From Kofleriaceae bacterium (lineage in GTDB: Bacteria > Myxococcota_A > Polyangia > Haliangiales > Haliangiaceae), in NCBI GenBank assembly GCA_025357755.1, contig JANXOP010000372.1, positions 1 to 36,983 on the forward strand: 36,983 nt of DNA, given 5' to 3'. The position numbers were made by a program, and so were the translations under genes. Below the pieces are notes generated by a model. That model was not told where the DNA came from. It was given only the letters and a program-made list of their open reading frames with translations, and did no database searches. Shown piece after piece: positions 9,009 to 17,597 of the stretch (the stretch's first letter is position 1; every line of letters starts with the position of its first letter).

Positions 9009-10887
9009 TCCAGCGGCTTCGCTTGAAGGGCTTCCGTCGCTACGTCGACGAGACGTTCGATCTCGGGCCCGGCGTGACGTTCATCAACGGGCGCAACAAC
9101 GCCGGCAAGACCACGCTGTCCTCGCGATCGAATACGCGCTGACCGGAACGGTCGCCGGGGCGCGCAGCCAGGCGTTCCTCTTGCACCCCGATGCAAAGGG
9201 CCTTGGTGTCGAGATGGTGTTCTCGGCGCGCGATGGCAAGACGTACAAGCTGCAGCGCCTGCATCAGATGCCCGCGCGCGCGAAGTCGCGCCTGATCGGC
9301 CACTTCACGCTCAAGGAGATCGTGGGGCCCGAGGACGAGCGCTACGTGCTGTCCTCGGACTTCCAGGATCACGAGGACGCGCTCGCGAAGAAGCTCGCGG
9401 AGATCACGGGCATCACGCGGCGCATCCTGCACCTCGCGGTGCACGTGCGGCAGGGCGAGATCGCGCAGATCCTCGACGGTGATGCGCGCCTCGATATCGC
9501 ACTCGGGATCACGGCGGCGGGCACCTCGAACGAGGAGATGCGCGCGCTCGCCCTGACCGATGAGGAAGCGGCCGAGGCGCTGCCCGCGGTCGAGGCTTCG
9601 TTCGGGCACCTCGAGCGCGAGCGCAACACGTCGAGCACCGATGAATCGGCCGCGACCAAGCGGCTCGAGGAGCTGCGCGCGGAGGCGACCCGACTCGGCG
9701 CGGTCGGCGCACTCGGGGCCGAGCCCGCGGTCGATGACGATGCCGGGTTCGTGCGCGCATTCGAAGCCTGGCGCGATGCGACGGCTAGCGTCACCCGCGC
9801 GGAGGCCACGCTCGCGGCGTACGGCGAGGGCGCGACGCTCGGCGCGGAAAAGGCCGAGCTCGAAGCCGCGATCGCCTCGGCGCGACCGGACGATCTGCAA
9901 AAGCTGGCCGATCTGCGCGCCCGCATCGCGCGGCGTGCTGCGCTGATCGCGGCGGGCGAGCCGGTGTGCGAGCACTGTGGCTCGACGATAAATCCGGTCC
10001 AGGCAGAAAAGGACCTTGCTGCCTGGCGCAAGGAAGCGGCCGCCCTCGAGGCCTCGGCGATCGATGTGCCGGAGCTGCGCGGCCAACTACGCGAGGTCTC
10101 CCGGCGGGTCGCGGACCGCGGCGTCGCGGCGAGCACGCTCGAGCGCGTGACCGCGACGCGCAAGCGCTCCGAGGCAGGCATCCGCGCGATCGTCGATGGC
10201 GATCCACGCGAGCTCGCCGTGATCGCGGCCGAGCGGCGTGCCGAGCGCGAGAGGCAGACGCTCGAGCGCGCGACCGCCCGCGCGCGCGCCGAGGCCAAGC
10301 TCGAGGGCGTGGAGGCCGCGATCGACGAGATCGAAGCGCGGATCACGGCGCAAGAGCGGCGTGGTGCAGAGCTCGAGCGCGAGCACGCGCGGCTCTCCGA
10401 CGAGCTCGATCGCTTGCGTCGCCGGGTCCGGCGCGCCGCCGATCTGCGGGTGCTCGCCGGTGCGTTCAAGGAGTTGCAAGAGCAGCTCCGCACGCGTGCG
10501 GCGAGCGAGCTCGCCGAGAGCACGTTCGCGATCCACAAGGCGCTCAGCGTCGATCACGAGATCGAATCGATCGAGATCGATCCGACCCGCTATCAGGTGC
10601 TCGTCACCTCGGCGAGCACGAAGCAGGTGATGCCCGCCTCCCTCGCGCAAGGTGGTGGCCATCGCTTGCTGCTCGGGCTTGCCTTCCGGCTCGCGCTCGT
10701 GAAGCGGCTCGGGCCGTTCCCGTTCATGTTGCTCGACGAGCCGACCTACGGCCTCGACGAGCGCCATCGCAAGGCGCTGCTCGAGCGGATCACGAAGCTC
10801 GGCTCGTCAGAGCAGATCCTACTCGTCACCCACCAGGACATGGGCCACGAGCCTGATTCCAAGCTCTCGATCGAGCGCCAACCATGA
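9005..10887 (+). CDS. short Rad50/SbcC-like ATPase with zinc hook, one apparent frameshift
   Basis: This is an SMC/Rad50-type ABC ATPase, expected to bind DNA ends or circles as a dimer. From GTG 9005 it reads IQRLRLKGFRRY and Walker A GRNNAGKTTL (residues 29-38). At 9116-9121 one base is missing; with it restored, reading continues LAIEYALTG and the span becomes 628 codons (627 residues). A coiled coil follows, with a zinc-hook CxxC (VCEHCGSTIN, near residue 321), the return coil, a degenerate signature (ASLAQGGGHRLLLGLA), Walker B FMLLDEPTYGLDE and an H-loop VTHQD. It is much shorter than Rad50 or SbcC (about 850-1,050 residues), and no Mre11/SbcD nuclease gene is adjacent. The 3' end overlaps the next start by 4 nt (ATGA). 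Confidence 0.88.
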
Positions 10888-11474
10888 ATCGCGAAGAGTT
10901 GATCCAGAAGCACTACGACACCTACGAGGCCGCGCTCGCCGAGAAGCGGCCCGAGCTGATCACGCACCTCGAGCTCGACAAGGCCGTGCCCGAGAAGGCG
11001 GTCTCGGCCGACGTGCTCGATGGTCAGGTCCAGAAGGCGCTCGTCTTGCTGATCAAGGCCAAGCTCGATGCCGATCCGAGCGCGAACCAGCGCTTTCTCG
11101 CGACGACGAAGGTCCCGCTGTGGAATCAGCTGCTCGTCGCCGCGCGCGTCAAGGAGCTCGCCCGCTCGCGGATCGTCAAGAAGGGCGGGCGCAAGCAGCT
11201 GCGCTACGACGTCGCGGATCTCGCGAAGACGTTCTTCGGCAAGGCGCTCCTCTTCGAGTCCGGGCTCGCGCGCCAGACCGTGCTCGACAAGGACGAGCTC
11301 GACAAGCTCGTCGCTGCCTGCGCGAAGATCAAGTTGACGCTGCCCGAGACGATCGAGCCGACCACGACCGAGGTGTTCTTCGACGAGGCGATCGCGGCGC
11401 AGGTCGATTCCGCGAAGCAGGCAAAGCTCGCGGTGGCCGCCGAGAAGAAAGCAGCGAAGAAGAAGAAACCATGA
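10884..11474 (+). CDS. hypothetical protein with Lys-rich tail, between the Rad50-like and MoxR genes
   Basis: I do not recognise this 196-residue family. It is highly charged and mostly helical (MNREELIQKHYDTYEAALAE, LVLLIKAKLDADPSANQRF), has a central basic region (RSRIVKKGGRKQLRYDV), and ends in AEKKAAKKKKP, which would suit nucleic-acid binding. There is no signal peptide or membrane segment. Four-base overlaps at both ends (10884-10887 and 11471-11474) tie it to the ATPases on either side. It may load or bridge the Rad50-like and AAA+ components; this is inference from position only. Confidence 0.85.
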   Translation: MNREELIQKHYDTYEAALAEKRPELITHLELDKAVPEKAVSADVLDGQVQKALVLLIKAKLDADPSANQRFLATTKVPLWNQLLVAARVKELARSRIVKKGGRKQLRYDVADLAKTFFGKALLFESGLARQTVLDKDELDKLVAACAKIKLTLPETIEPTTTEVFFDEAIAAQVDSAKQAKLAVAAEKKAAKKKKP

Positions 11475-12370
11475 TCGATCCCATCAAGCTGCTCGCCGAA
11501 AAAGAGGTCACCGACCTCGCGCAGGACACGCCGATCATCCTCGAGGGCCAGTACCGAGAGGCCTACGACGCGATGCTCGACGCCTATAATGCCGGCCTCT
11601 ACGTCGGCCTGATCGGCCCGGTGGGCTCGGGCAAGACCGCGCTGTGTCGCCGGTTCGCCGAAGATCTCAAGCGCCCGTTCGAGTGGGTCACGTTCTCGGA
11701 TCTGGTGCGCCCGGCGAACTTGATCGGCAGCTTCGATCCGACGCTGGTGTTCAAGTACGGCTACGCGCTCGAGGCGTTCGTGCCGGGACCGTTCACGATG
11801 TCGGCGCTCTCCGGCGGCGTGTTCCTCGCGAACGAGCTCAACCGCGGCGACGAGTATGTGCTCAACAGCCTGCTCGACGCACTCGAGGAGAAGAAGCTGT
11901 ACATCCCGAGCCTCAAGAAGTGGTTCGGAGTCGACGACAAGTTCTACTTCATCGCGGCGATGAACCCCGCGGAAGCGCGTGGCACGCGGCGGTTGCCCTC
12001 GGCCGTGAAGGATCGCATCAAGGTCTGGCTCCAGCTCGGCTATCCGAAGAAGGCCGTCGAGCAGAAGATCGTCGAGCAGCACTGCGGCGAGTACAAGCTC
12101 AAGCCGAAGCAGATCGAGCTCGTGCTCGAGATCGTGCACAGGACGCGTGACGATGCGGCGGTCGCGCAGCCCGCCTCGATTCGCTCGAGCATCGCGATGG
12201 CGCGGCTCGCCGCCCAGCGAGCGAAGCGCTTCAACAAGCCGATCGACAATCAGATGCTCGGCCAGGCCGGCCGGCTCGTCCTGCGCGAAGCGATCCAGAT
12301 GAAGCCGGGCCGCGAGGTCGATGCATACCTCGATGCGCTGTTCACCGAGATCCTCGGCACGACCGGATGA
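11471..12370 (+). CDS. MoxR-type AAA+ ATPase
   Basis: MoxR-family AAA+ proteins act as ring-shaped remodelling ATPases that work with VWA-domain partners. This 299-residue protein has Walker A GPVGSGKTA (residues 49-57), a Walker B region SGGVFLANELNRG (N121, E122), sensor-1 FIAAMNP (N165) and a conserved Arg region (GTRRLPSAVKDR). The first acidic Walker B residue is Asn in place of the usual Asp, while the catalytic Glu is kept; Asn-Glu is also seen in GvpN-type relatives. The start is ATG 11471, overlapping the previous stop by 4 nt. The downstream VWA gene also overlaps by 4 nt, the classic MoxR-VWA pairing. Confidence 0.92.
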   Translation: MIDPIKLLAEKEVTDLAQDTPIILEGQYREAYDAMLDAYNAGLYVGLIGPVGSGKTALCRRFAEDLKRPFEWVTFSDLVRPANLIGSFDPTLVFKYGYALEAFVPGPFTMSALSGGVFLANELNRGDEYVLNSLLDALEEKKLYIPSLKKWFGVDDKFYFIAAMNPAEARGTRRLPSAVKDRIKVWLQLGYPKKAVEQKIVEQHCGEYKLKPKQIELVLEIVHRTRDDAAVAQPASIRSSIAMARLAAQRAKRFNKPIDNQMLGQAGRLVLREAIQMKPGREVDAYLDALFTEILGTTG

Positions 12371-15006
12371 AGCTCGCCGACGACGAGCCCGAGCCCGAGG
12401 CCGCCTTCGAAGGCGATGCGGTCACCCGGTTCACGCCGATCTCGTTCGCGCTAGAGCTCGTTCGCGCGATGCGCAAGCGGAGCGGGCTGTCGCACGTCCC
12501 GAGCGTGCGCACGACGATCGCGCTGCCGCGGTTCCTGACCGCGCGCTACTTCCGGCTCGGCAAGCTGACCGCGAAGGACTACGTCGAGGCCGCGGTGCTG
12601 CTGACCGCGCCGGAGGATCAGGGTGCCGCGTTCGAGGTCGCGCGCGAGCTGCTGTTCCCGAAGGACAAGACCGCGCCGGTCGCGGCGAAGGAAGCCGCGG
12701 CGATCCTCGAGGGCGGGGAAGCCGTCGCGAGCGCGGCGGCACCTCCCGGGGAGAGCGCCATGTCGGTGCTCGATTCCCTCGCCGGCATGAATCTCGATCT
12801 CGGCGCACTCGATCTCGACACGCTCGATCGCATGCTCGACGAGAAGACCGCCGCGTCGACCGAGATGCGAGCGCTCGATCTGTTGACCAATCTCGCCACG
12901 TCGGACGATCCAGCCCAGCGCAGTCTCGCGACGCTGGCGACGAGCTACGGTGGCGCGGCCGAGCTCGAGGGCGACGCGATCCACGACGAGGCCGCGGCGC
13001 GGCGCTTCGTGCTCGAGCGCTTGCTCGGCAACCTCGGGACGCTCGAGCCGCAGACCGTCGCGGCCGCGGCCACCGCGGGCTTCGCGGCTTCGCTCGAGGG
13101 CGCGGCGCCGTGGGAGCGGGCAGGGCTTCACGCCGCCAGTGGCGAGCAGGTCCAGCTCGATGCGCTGCTCGACGACCTGATCGCGCGCGGTAATGCGCGC
13201 GACCTCGGGAGGTCGCTCGCCTTTGTCCGCACGTCGGAGACGGGCCTCGCACCCGGGTTCCAGGTCCGCGCGCTCGCCTCGGCGCGCCATCTCGCGGATT
13301 GGGCCGAGATCCTCGACGGGCTCGGTGCGTTCGTCGAACCTCCGGACGAGCTCGTCGCGCGCTCGGCACGCGAGAACGTGCGCCGTGCACTGCACGCTGC
13401 GACCGTGCTCGACACCGCGTTCCGGCCCGAGCGCGATCCGTGGGACTACGACAACGACGAAGCGCCTCCCGATGCCGAGCCCGAGCGACCGAAGCTGCGG
13501 CACACGGTGTTCGATGCGTGGGCGAGCTCGCTCGCGGAGCCGCCGACGCTCGAGCTGCTCGTCGAGATCAGTGTTCCGACCTCGCAGTGGGCCGAGCTCA
13601 CCGAGCAGGCGTTCGTGGTGTTCCTCGCCGAGCTCGATCGCGCGCGCGAACGACCTGTCGACGAGCGCATGATCGCGATCACCGGTGCGCTGCAGATGGC
13701 GAAGCGCCTGCGCGAGACTAAGACCGCGGGCGGTCGCCAGCTCGCGGGCACACTCGCCACGCGAGCGCTCGTCCTCGTCGGCTCGCCGGCCCGGTTCCTG
13801 CCCTTGCTCGATGCCGTGCTCGATCTCGGCCTCGCGCCGGATGACGTGCCCGCGGTGGTCGCCGCGGGCGCCGAGCTCGGCATCGCCGAGGACGAGATCT
13901 ACGCGCGCCTCGCGCAACCGCTCGAACAGCTGCGGTTCCTGATCGAAGGCAACGTGCAGGATCTGCGGCGGTACCTCGAGCTCGTCGACAAGATCACGAT
14001 GATCCCCGAGGAGTTGTTGCAGCACCTGCTCGCCTGCTGCGTGCGCGATGGCAACAGGATGGGGCTCGCACTCTTGCTCGCGGTCGCGCTTGGCCCGGTG
14101 CTCGCGCTCGTCGGGAAGGACCTCCCGCAGCAGCTCGTCGACGACAGCCTCAACTATCGCGGCATCGGCGGCGGCGAGAACCTCCTGCTCCAGTGGTTCG
14201 AGCATCGCGACTCGATCCCGAGTGACTTCAAGGCCCGCGTGCGTGCGCTCGCGAAGCAAGCGCTCCTCGATGCGGCGCTCGTGTGGGTGCACAAGGGCAG
14301 CGGTGGCGCCGAGCGTGGCCTGATCCCGCAGACTCGCTCGCGGCCGTTCCGCGCCGGTGACGAGCTCGATCATATCGATATCGATGGCACGCTCGAAGCG
14401 CTCGCGATGTCGGGCAAGTCGCTTTCCGAGATGTCGCACGAGGACCTGCTCGTCCAGGACACGTCGAGTGGGCGCGCGGGCTTCGGCGTGCTGATCGACA
14501 TCTCGGGCAGCATGAACGGCAAGGATCTCGCGATCTGCGCGATCGCGGTCGTGATGCTGCTCGGTCGGCTGCGCCCCGAGGAGCTCGCACTCGCGCTGTT
14601 CGAGAGCAACATCCACGTCGTCAAGGAGTTCGCCTCGACCCGCGAGCTCGACGAGGTCGCCGACGAGCTGCTCGATCTTCGCGCGACCGGCGGCACGCGT
14701 GTCGATGCGGCGCTGCGCTTCATCCAGACCGAGTTCGCGTCGCAGCCGGATCACGAGCGCCGCGTGCTCTTCCTGCTCTCCGATTTCGCGTTCTTCGAAT
14801 CGTCCGAGGAGCTGGCGGCGCTCCTCGACGAGCTCGCCGATCTCGATCTGCACTTCATCGGTGCCGGTCACGGCTACATCTCGAAGGACGTCGCGGCGCA
14901 GTTCGTCGCGCGGATCGGCGGCCAGGTCACCAGGATTCCCTCGCTCGCGAAGCTGCCGGAGCTGCTGCTCGCCGCCCTCGCGTGGGTCGCGGGCTCGGCG
15001 AGCTAG
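12367..15006 (+). CDS. large VWA-domain protein, MoxR partner
   Basis: This 879-residue protein has a C-terminal von Willebrand factor A domain (about 700-879) and a long N-terminal part that I cannot assign. The metal-binding MIDAS is intact: DISGS (D711, S713, S715), the Thr in TGGTR (T777), and an Asp in LLSDFAFF. The N-terminal part is helical and rich in Asp/Glu/Leu/Ala, with repeat-like segments, and contains a short conserved-looking stretch FTPISFALELVRAMRKRSG near its start. There is no signal peptide or transmembrane helix, so it is likely cytosolic. VWA partners of MoxR proteins usually bind substrate or act as recruitment arms. It ends the operon; 118 nt separate it from rpmE. Confidence 0.9.
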   Translation: MKLADDEPEPEAAFEGDAVTRFTPISFALELVRAMRKRSGLSHVPSVRTTIALPRFLTARYFRLGKLTAKDYVEAAVLLTAPEDQGAAFEVARELLFPKDKTAPVAAKEAAAILEGGEAVASAAAPPGESAMSVLDSLAGMNLDLGALDLDTLDRMLDEKTAASTEMRALDLLTNLATSDDPAQRSLATLATSYGGAAELEGDAIHDEAAARRFVLERLLGNLGTLEPQTVAAAATAGFAASLEGAAPWERAGLHAASGEQVQLDALLDDLIARGNARDLGRSLAFVRTSETGLAPGFQVRALASARHLADWAEILDGLGAFVEPPDELVARSARENVRRALHAATVLDTAFRPERDPWDYDNDEAPPDAEPERPKLRHTVFDAWASSLAEPPTLELLVEISVPTSQWAELTEQAFVVFLAELDRARERPVDERMIAITGALQMAKRLRETKTAGGRQLAGTLATRALVLVGSPARFLPLLDAVLDLGLAPDDVPAVVAAGAELGIAEDEIYARLAQPLEQLRFLIEGNVQDLRRYLELVDKITMIPEELLQHLLACCVRDGNRMGLALLLAVALGPVLALVGKDLPQQLVDDSLNYRGIGGGENLLLQWFEHRDSIPSDFKARVRALAKQALLDAALVWVHKGSGGAERGLIPQTRSRPFRAGDELDHIDIDGTLEALAMSGKSLSEMSHEDLLVQDTSSGRAGFGVLIDISGSMNGKDLAICAIAVVMLLGRLRPEELALALFESNIHVVKEFASTRELDEVADELLDLRATGGTRVDAALRFIQTEFASQPDHERRVLFLLSDFAFFESSEELAALLDELADLDLHFIGAGHGYISKDVAAQFVARIGGQVTRIPSLAKLPELLLAALAWVAGSAS

Positions 15007-15094
15007 TTGCGGCGATCGACCAGCCCCGGCAATCGGGCAGGCTTGCGAGCGCCCTGTTCGATCCTTACTAAGAGAGCTCACCCAAACCCGAGAC

Positions 15095-15109
15095 CTCGGC
15101 CTCGCCGAG
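15095..15109 (+). promoter_or_regulatory. small hairpin in the rpmE leader
   Basis: CTCGGC-CTC-GCCGAG forms a perfect 6-bp stem with a 3-nt loop, ending 5 nt before the GGAG of the rpmE Shine-Dalgarno (15115-15118). It could serve translational control of L31 or terminate the VWA operon; no T-run follows. Confidence 0.35.
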
Positions 15110-15124
15110 TAACTGGAGTTCCCG

Positions 15125-15328
15125 ATGAAAACGTCTGCAAATCACCCGAATTATCGGCCCGCCACGATCACCTGTGCATGCGGTGCCGTCCACAAGACCT
15201 TCTCGACGCGCGGCGACTTCAGCGTCGATATCTGCTCGGCGGATCATCCGTTCTACACGGGCAAGCAGCGGCTGATGGACACCACGGGGCGCATCGAGCG
15301 CTTCAACAAGCAGTACGCGAAGGCCTGA
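15125..15328 (+). CDS. rpmE: ribosomal protein L31
   Basis: This 67-residue large-subunit protein has the L31 signature HPFYTGKQR and [10 protein letters not shown]. The zinc-type pattern is incomplete: Cys17 and Cys19 (TCACG) and Cys37 are present, but the fourth ligand position holds Asp40 (CSADHPF) where C+ type L31 has Cys. It may bind zinc through Asp or be an intermediate form. The start is ATG 15125 with a GGAG Shine-Dalgarno 6 nt upstream, unlike many neighbours that lack one. It stands alone between the VWA operon and a lipoprotein gene. Confidence 0.93.
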   Translation: MKTSANHPNYRPATITCACGAVHKTFSTRGDFSVDICSADHPFYTGKQRLMDTTGRIERFNKQYAKA

Positions 15329-15347
15329 GCACTACCTCGTGCCGCGA

Positions 15348-15353
15348 TACGCT
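15348..15353 (+). promoter_or_regulatory. TANNNT -10-like box (TACGCT)
   Basis: TACGCT lies 6 nt before ATG 15360 of the lipoprotein gene. There is no Shine-Dalgarno. Confidence 0.45.
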
Positions 15354-15359
15354 CGCGGC

Positions 15360-15860
15360 ATGAAGCGGTCGCTCCTGGTCGTGATGTTCGCCGCCTGTGG
15401 TTCGGCCCCGCGGCCATTGGTCGAGCCAACGCCCCTCGCGACGGCGAACGCCCCGCACGCGACAAGCCGTGGCACGACGTTCCTGGTGCCTGCCGGCTGG
15501 ATCGTCTCCGAGACCGCCTCGCTGACGATCCTCACGCCGCCGCTCGACGAGCATTCACACGTGGTGCTCGCGGAGACGACCGCGGGAGATCCGGAGGCGG
15601 CGCGCGATGCCGCGCTCGCGTTGTATCGGCCCGAATGGAAGCTCGAGGCACCGAAGGGCGACGATGCCCCAGGCCGCAACGGCTGGCAGACCACGCGGCA
15701 GTTCACCTACGAGGTCCCCGATCGCGTGTTCGTGGTCTCGTCGGCGTTCGCGAACGGTCACTACACGGTCGCGATCCTCGATCTCGCGAGCGCGGTGATC
15801 AATCTGCGCGCCGCAGATATGAGTACGATCTTCGACAACCTCTATCCGAAACGCCCCTGA
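15360..15860 (+). CDS. hypothetical lipoprotein
   Basis: The 166-residue product has a type II signal peptide: MKRSLLVVMFAACGSAP, with lipobox FAAC and Cys13 as the lipidated residue. After a short Pro/Ala-rich linker it has a mixed strand/helix domain beginning GTTFLVPAGWIVSE and ending ADMSTIFDNLYPKRP. A domain of this kind sometimes precedes a serine hydrolase in larger myxobacterial lipoproteins, but no hydrolase follows here and I cannot name the family. ATG 15360 is preferred over GTG 15339 because it gives a clean signal peptide and follows a TACGCT box. Confidence 0.75.
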   Translation: MKRSLLVVMFAACGSAPRPLVEPTPLATANAPHATSRGTTFLVPAGWIVSETASLTILTPPLDEHSHVVLAETTAGDPEAARDAALALYRPEWKLEAPKGDDAPGRNGWQTTRQFTYEVPDRVFVVSSAFANGHYTVAILDLASAVINLRAADMSTIFDNLYPKRP

Positions 15861-15920
15861 TCGGGGCGGTGACTTTCATTCTGCGAGTTGTTCGCTTCCG
15901 CGCCCTCGAACGGTGCGACC

Positions 15921-16745
15921 ATGACAGCGTTGCGCGGACTGTGGTTGATGCTCGCAGCAGGGTGCTACTCGCCAACCCCGGTCGAGGGCGCCGCTTGCAC
16001 GACCCAGGGCGAATGCCCATCGCCGCTGGTGTGCTCGCAAGGCATGTGCGTGGCGCACGTGCTGCCAGACGCCGCCCTCGATGCCTTCGCGTGTACGCCG
16101 ATCGCGACCGCAGCCGGTGCGATCACGGCCCCGGTGTTCACACCCACGATCGATGGTGACCTCGAGGACTGGCCCACGTGCTTCATCACGCTCGACACCA
16201 CCACCGGCATCGTCATCGATCACGGTGCGATGAACATGTATCCGACCGGAACGTTTTCGGTCGCGCACGATGCAACGCACCTGTATGTCGCGGCGGAAGT
16301 TCACGGCGTGCTGCCGCTCGGCGATGCAGCTCCACCCGCGATCTACCAGAACAACTCGATCTCGTTCTACATCGATGGCGACGGTTCGTTCCTCTCGGCT
16401 GCGTATGACAGCGACGCCGCGCAGATCGTGATCGATCACGCTAATCAGCGACAGGTGTTTCACAGCGGGACGCCCGTCGATCGACCGAACATCACGAGCG
16501 CAGCGCGGACGACGGGCTCGGTGTTCACGATCGAGCTCGCGGTCGAGCCGAGTACGTTTGGGCTCACGAGCTTCGACAGTACGATGGGATTCGACATCGG
16601 CTTCGAGGGCGGCGACGGTACGCAGCAGACCTCCGAGGTCTATTGGTACCAGCGCTGTAACCTGCCGACCTGCGGCTGCAGCAACGGTACGACGGCTGCG
16701 CCGTACTGCGACGCGCGCGAATTCGGCATCGTCACGCTGAAGTAG
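15921..16745 (+). CDS. lipoprotein with CBM9-like domain
   Basis: The 274-residue product carries a lipoprotein signal (MTALRGLWLMLAAGCYSPTP, Cys15). A cysteine-rich segment with CPSPLVCSQGMCV is common in myxobacterial surface lipoproteins. The main domain starts at PTIDGDLEDWP and shows the beta-sandwich pattern of carbohydrate-binding module 9 / DOMON-like domains (SISFYIDGDGSF, TMGFDIGFEGGDG, SEVYWYQRC). It may bind glycans at the outer surface. A late Cys cluster (CNLPTCGCSN) is distinctive. It converges on the SDR gene with no gap between the stop codons. Confidence 0.75.
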   Translation: MTALRGLWLMLAAGCYSPTPVEGAACTTQGECPSPLVCSQGMCVAHVLPDAALDAFACTPIATAAGAITAPVFTPTIDGDLEDWPTCFITLDTTTGIVIDHGAMNMYPTGTFSVAHDATHLYVAAEVHGVLPLGDAAPPAIYQNNSISFYIDGDGSFLSAAYDSDAAQIVIDHANQRQVFHSGTPVDRPNITSAARTTGSVFTIELAVEPSTFGLTSFDSTMGFDIGFEGGDGTQQTSEVYWYQRCNLPTCGCSNGTTAAPYCDAREFGIVTLK

Positions 16746-17558
16746 TCACCGCATGATCCGCTTCGCGAGATCCCAGTAATGCGTCGGCGCGATGCGCTCG
16801 AGCAGCGATGCGGCCTTCGCGTCGGAGCCGACGAGCACGCGATCTTTACGCGCCTCGATCGCGGCGACGATGATCTCGCCTGCCTGGTCCGCCGGCATCT
16901 TCAACGCGCGTTCGACGCGGCGCACGGACCTGGCGGTCTGCTCTTCGGTTGCACCCGCAGGCGGCTTTGCGGACCTCGCGATCGAAGTCTTCACGCCTCC
17001 GGGATGGACGACCGTGACGCCGACCGTCGTGGACTCGAGCTCCTTGCGCAACGATTCGGAGAACCCGCGCACGGCGAACTTGCTCGCGCAGTACGCGGCC
17101 TGACCGGGTGGGGCGACGATGCCGAAGATGCTCGAGAGGTTGACGAGCCGCGCATCGTCGCTCGCGGCGAGCACGGGCAAGAACGCGCGGGTCATCCGGA
17201 CCACGCCGAAGAAGTTGATGTCGATCAGCCGCTCGAAGTCGGCCTCGGCGACATCCTGGAAGTTGCCGCCAAGCGCGATGCCCGCGTTGTTGATCAACAC
17301 GTCGATCCGCGGATGCGGCTTGGTGACTTCGCGCGGGAACGCCGCGATGGCTGCCTTGTCCGCGACATCGAGGTGATGCCGCGTGAGGCGCACGCCGGTG
17401 CCGGCAAGCGTCTCGGTCTCCTCGAGGCCCTTGTCATCGACATCGGCGAGTGCGAGATGGCACCCGCGGCGCGCGAGCACGATCGCGAGCGCGCGGCCGA
17501 TGCCACTTGCCGCACCGGTGACGATCGCTGTGCGGCCCTGGAGATTAAAGCGCTGCAT
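16746..17558 (-). CDS. SDR-family NAD(P)-dependent oxidoreductase
   Basis: This is a classical short-chain dehydrogenase of 270 residues. It has the cofactor motif TGAASGIG (14-21), NNAG (90-93), catalytic Ser142/143 (LSSIFG), Tyr156 and Lys160 (YCASK), and VHPGGVKT after the active site. The C-terminal extension (about 200-270) with RKDRVLVGSDAKAASLLERI resembles acyl/retinol-type SDRs near lipid metabolism, but the substrate is unknown. The start is ATG 17558 with a GGAG about 9 nt upstream. It is convergent with the CBM9-like lipoprotein gene. Confidence 0.9.
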   Translation of the reverse strand: MQRFNLQGRTAIVTGAASGIGRALAIVLARRGCHLALADVDDKGLEETETLAGTGVRLTRHHLDVADKAAIAAFPREVTKPHPRIDVLINNAGIALGGNFQDVAEADFERLIDINFFGVVRMTRAFLPVLAASDDARLVNLSSIFGIVAPPGQAAYCASKFAVRGFSESLRKELESTTVGVTVVHPGGVKTSIARSAKPPAGATEEQTARSVRRVERALKMPADQAGEIIVAAIEARKDRVLVGSDAKAASLLERIAPTHYWDLAKRIMR

Positions 17559-17597
17559 GTCGGTGGCTCCGGTGTAGCAGGGGCGCCACTCCGTGGC

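Noticed and set aside
8736..15006. Reading the Rad50/MoxR/VWA operon as SbcCD or as Lamassu
   Set aside because: There is no SbcD/Mre11 nuclease gene beside the ATPase, and no Lamassu-type effector; MoxR and VWA partners belong to neither.
12451..15081. Open frame of 876 codons on the minus strand opposite the VWA gene
   Set aside because: It is antisense to a gene with clear motifs, is Arg/Glu/Leu/His-rich, and has no domain; such long shadows are normal in high-G+C DNA.
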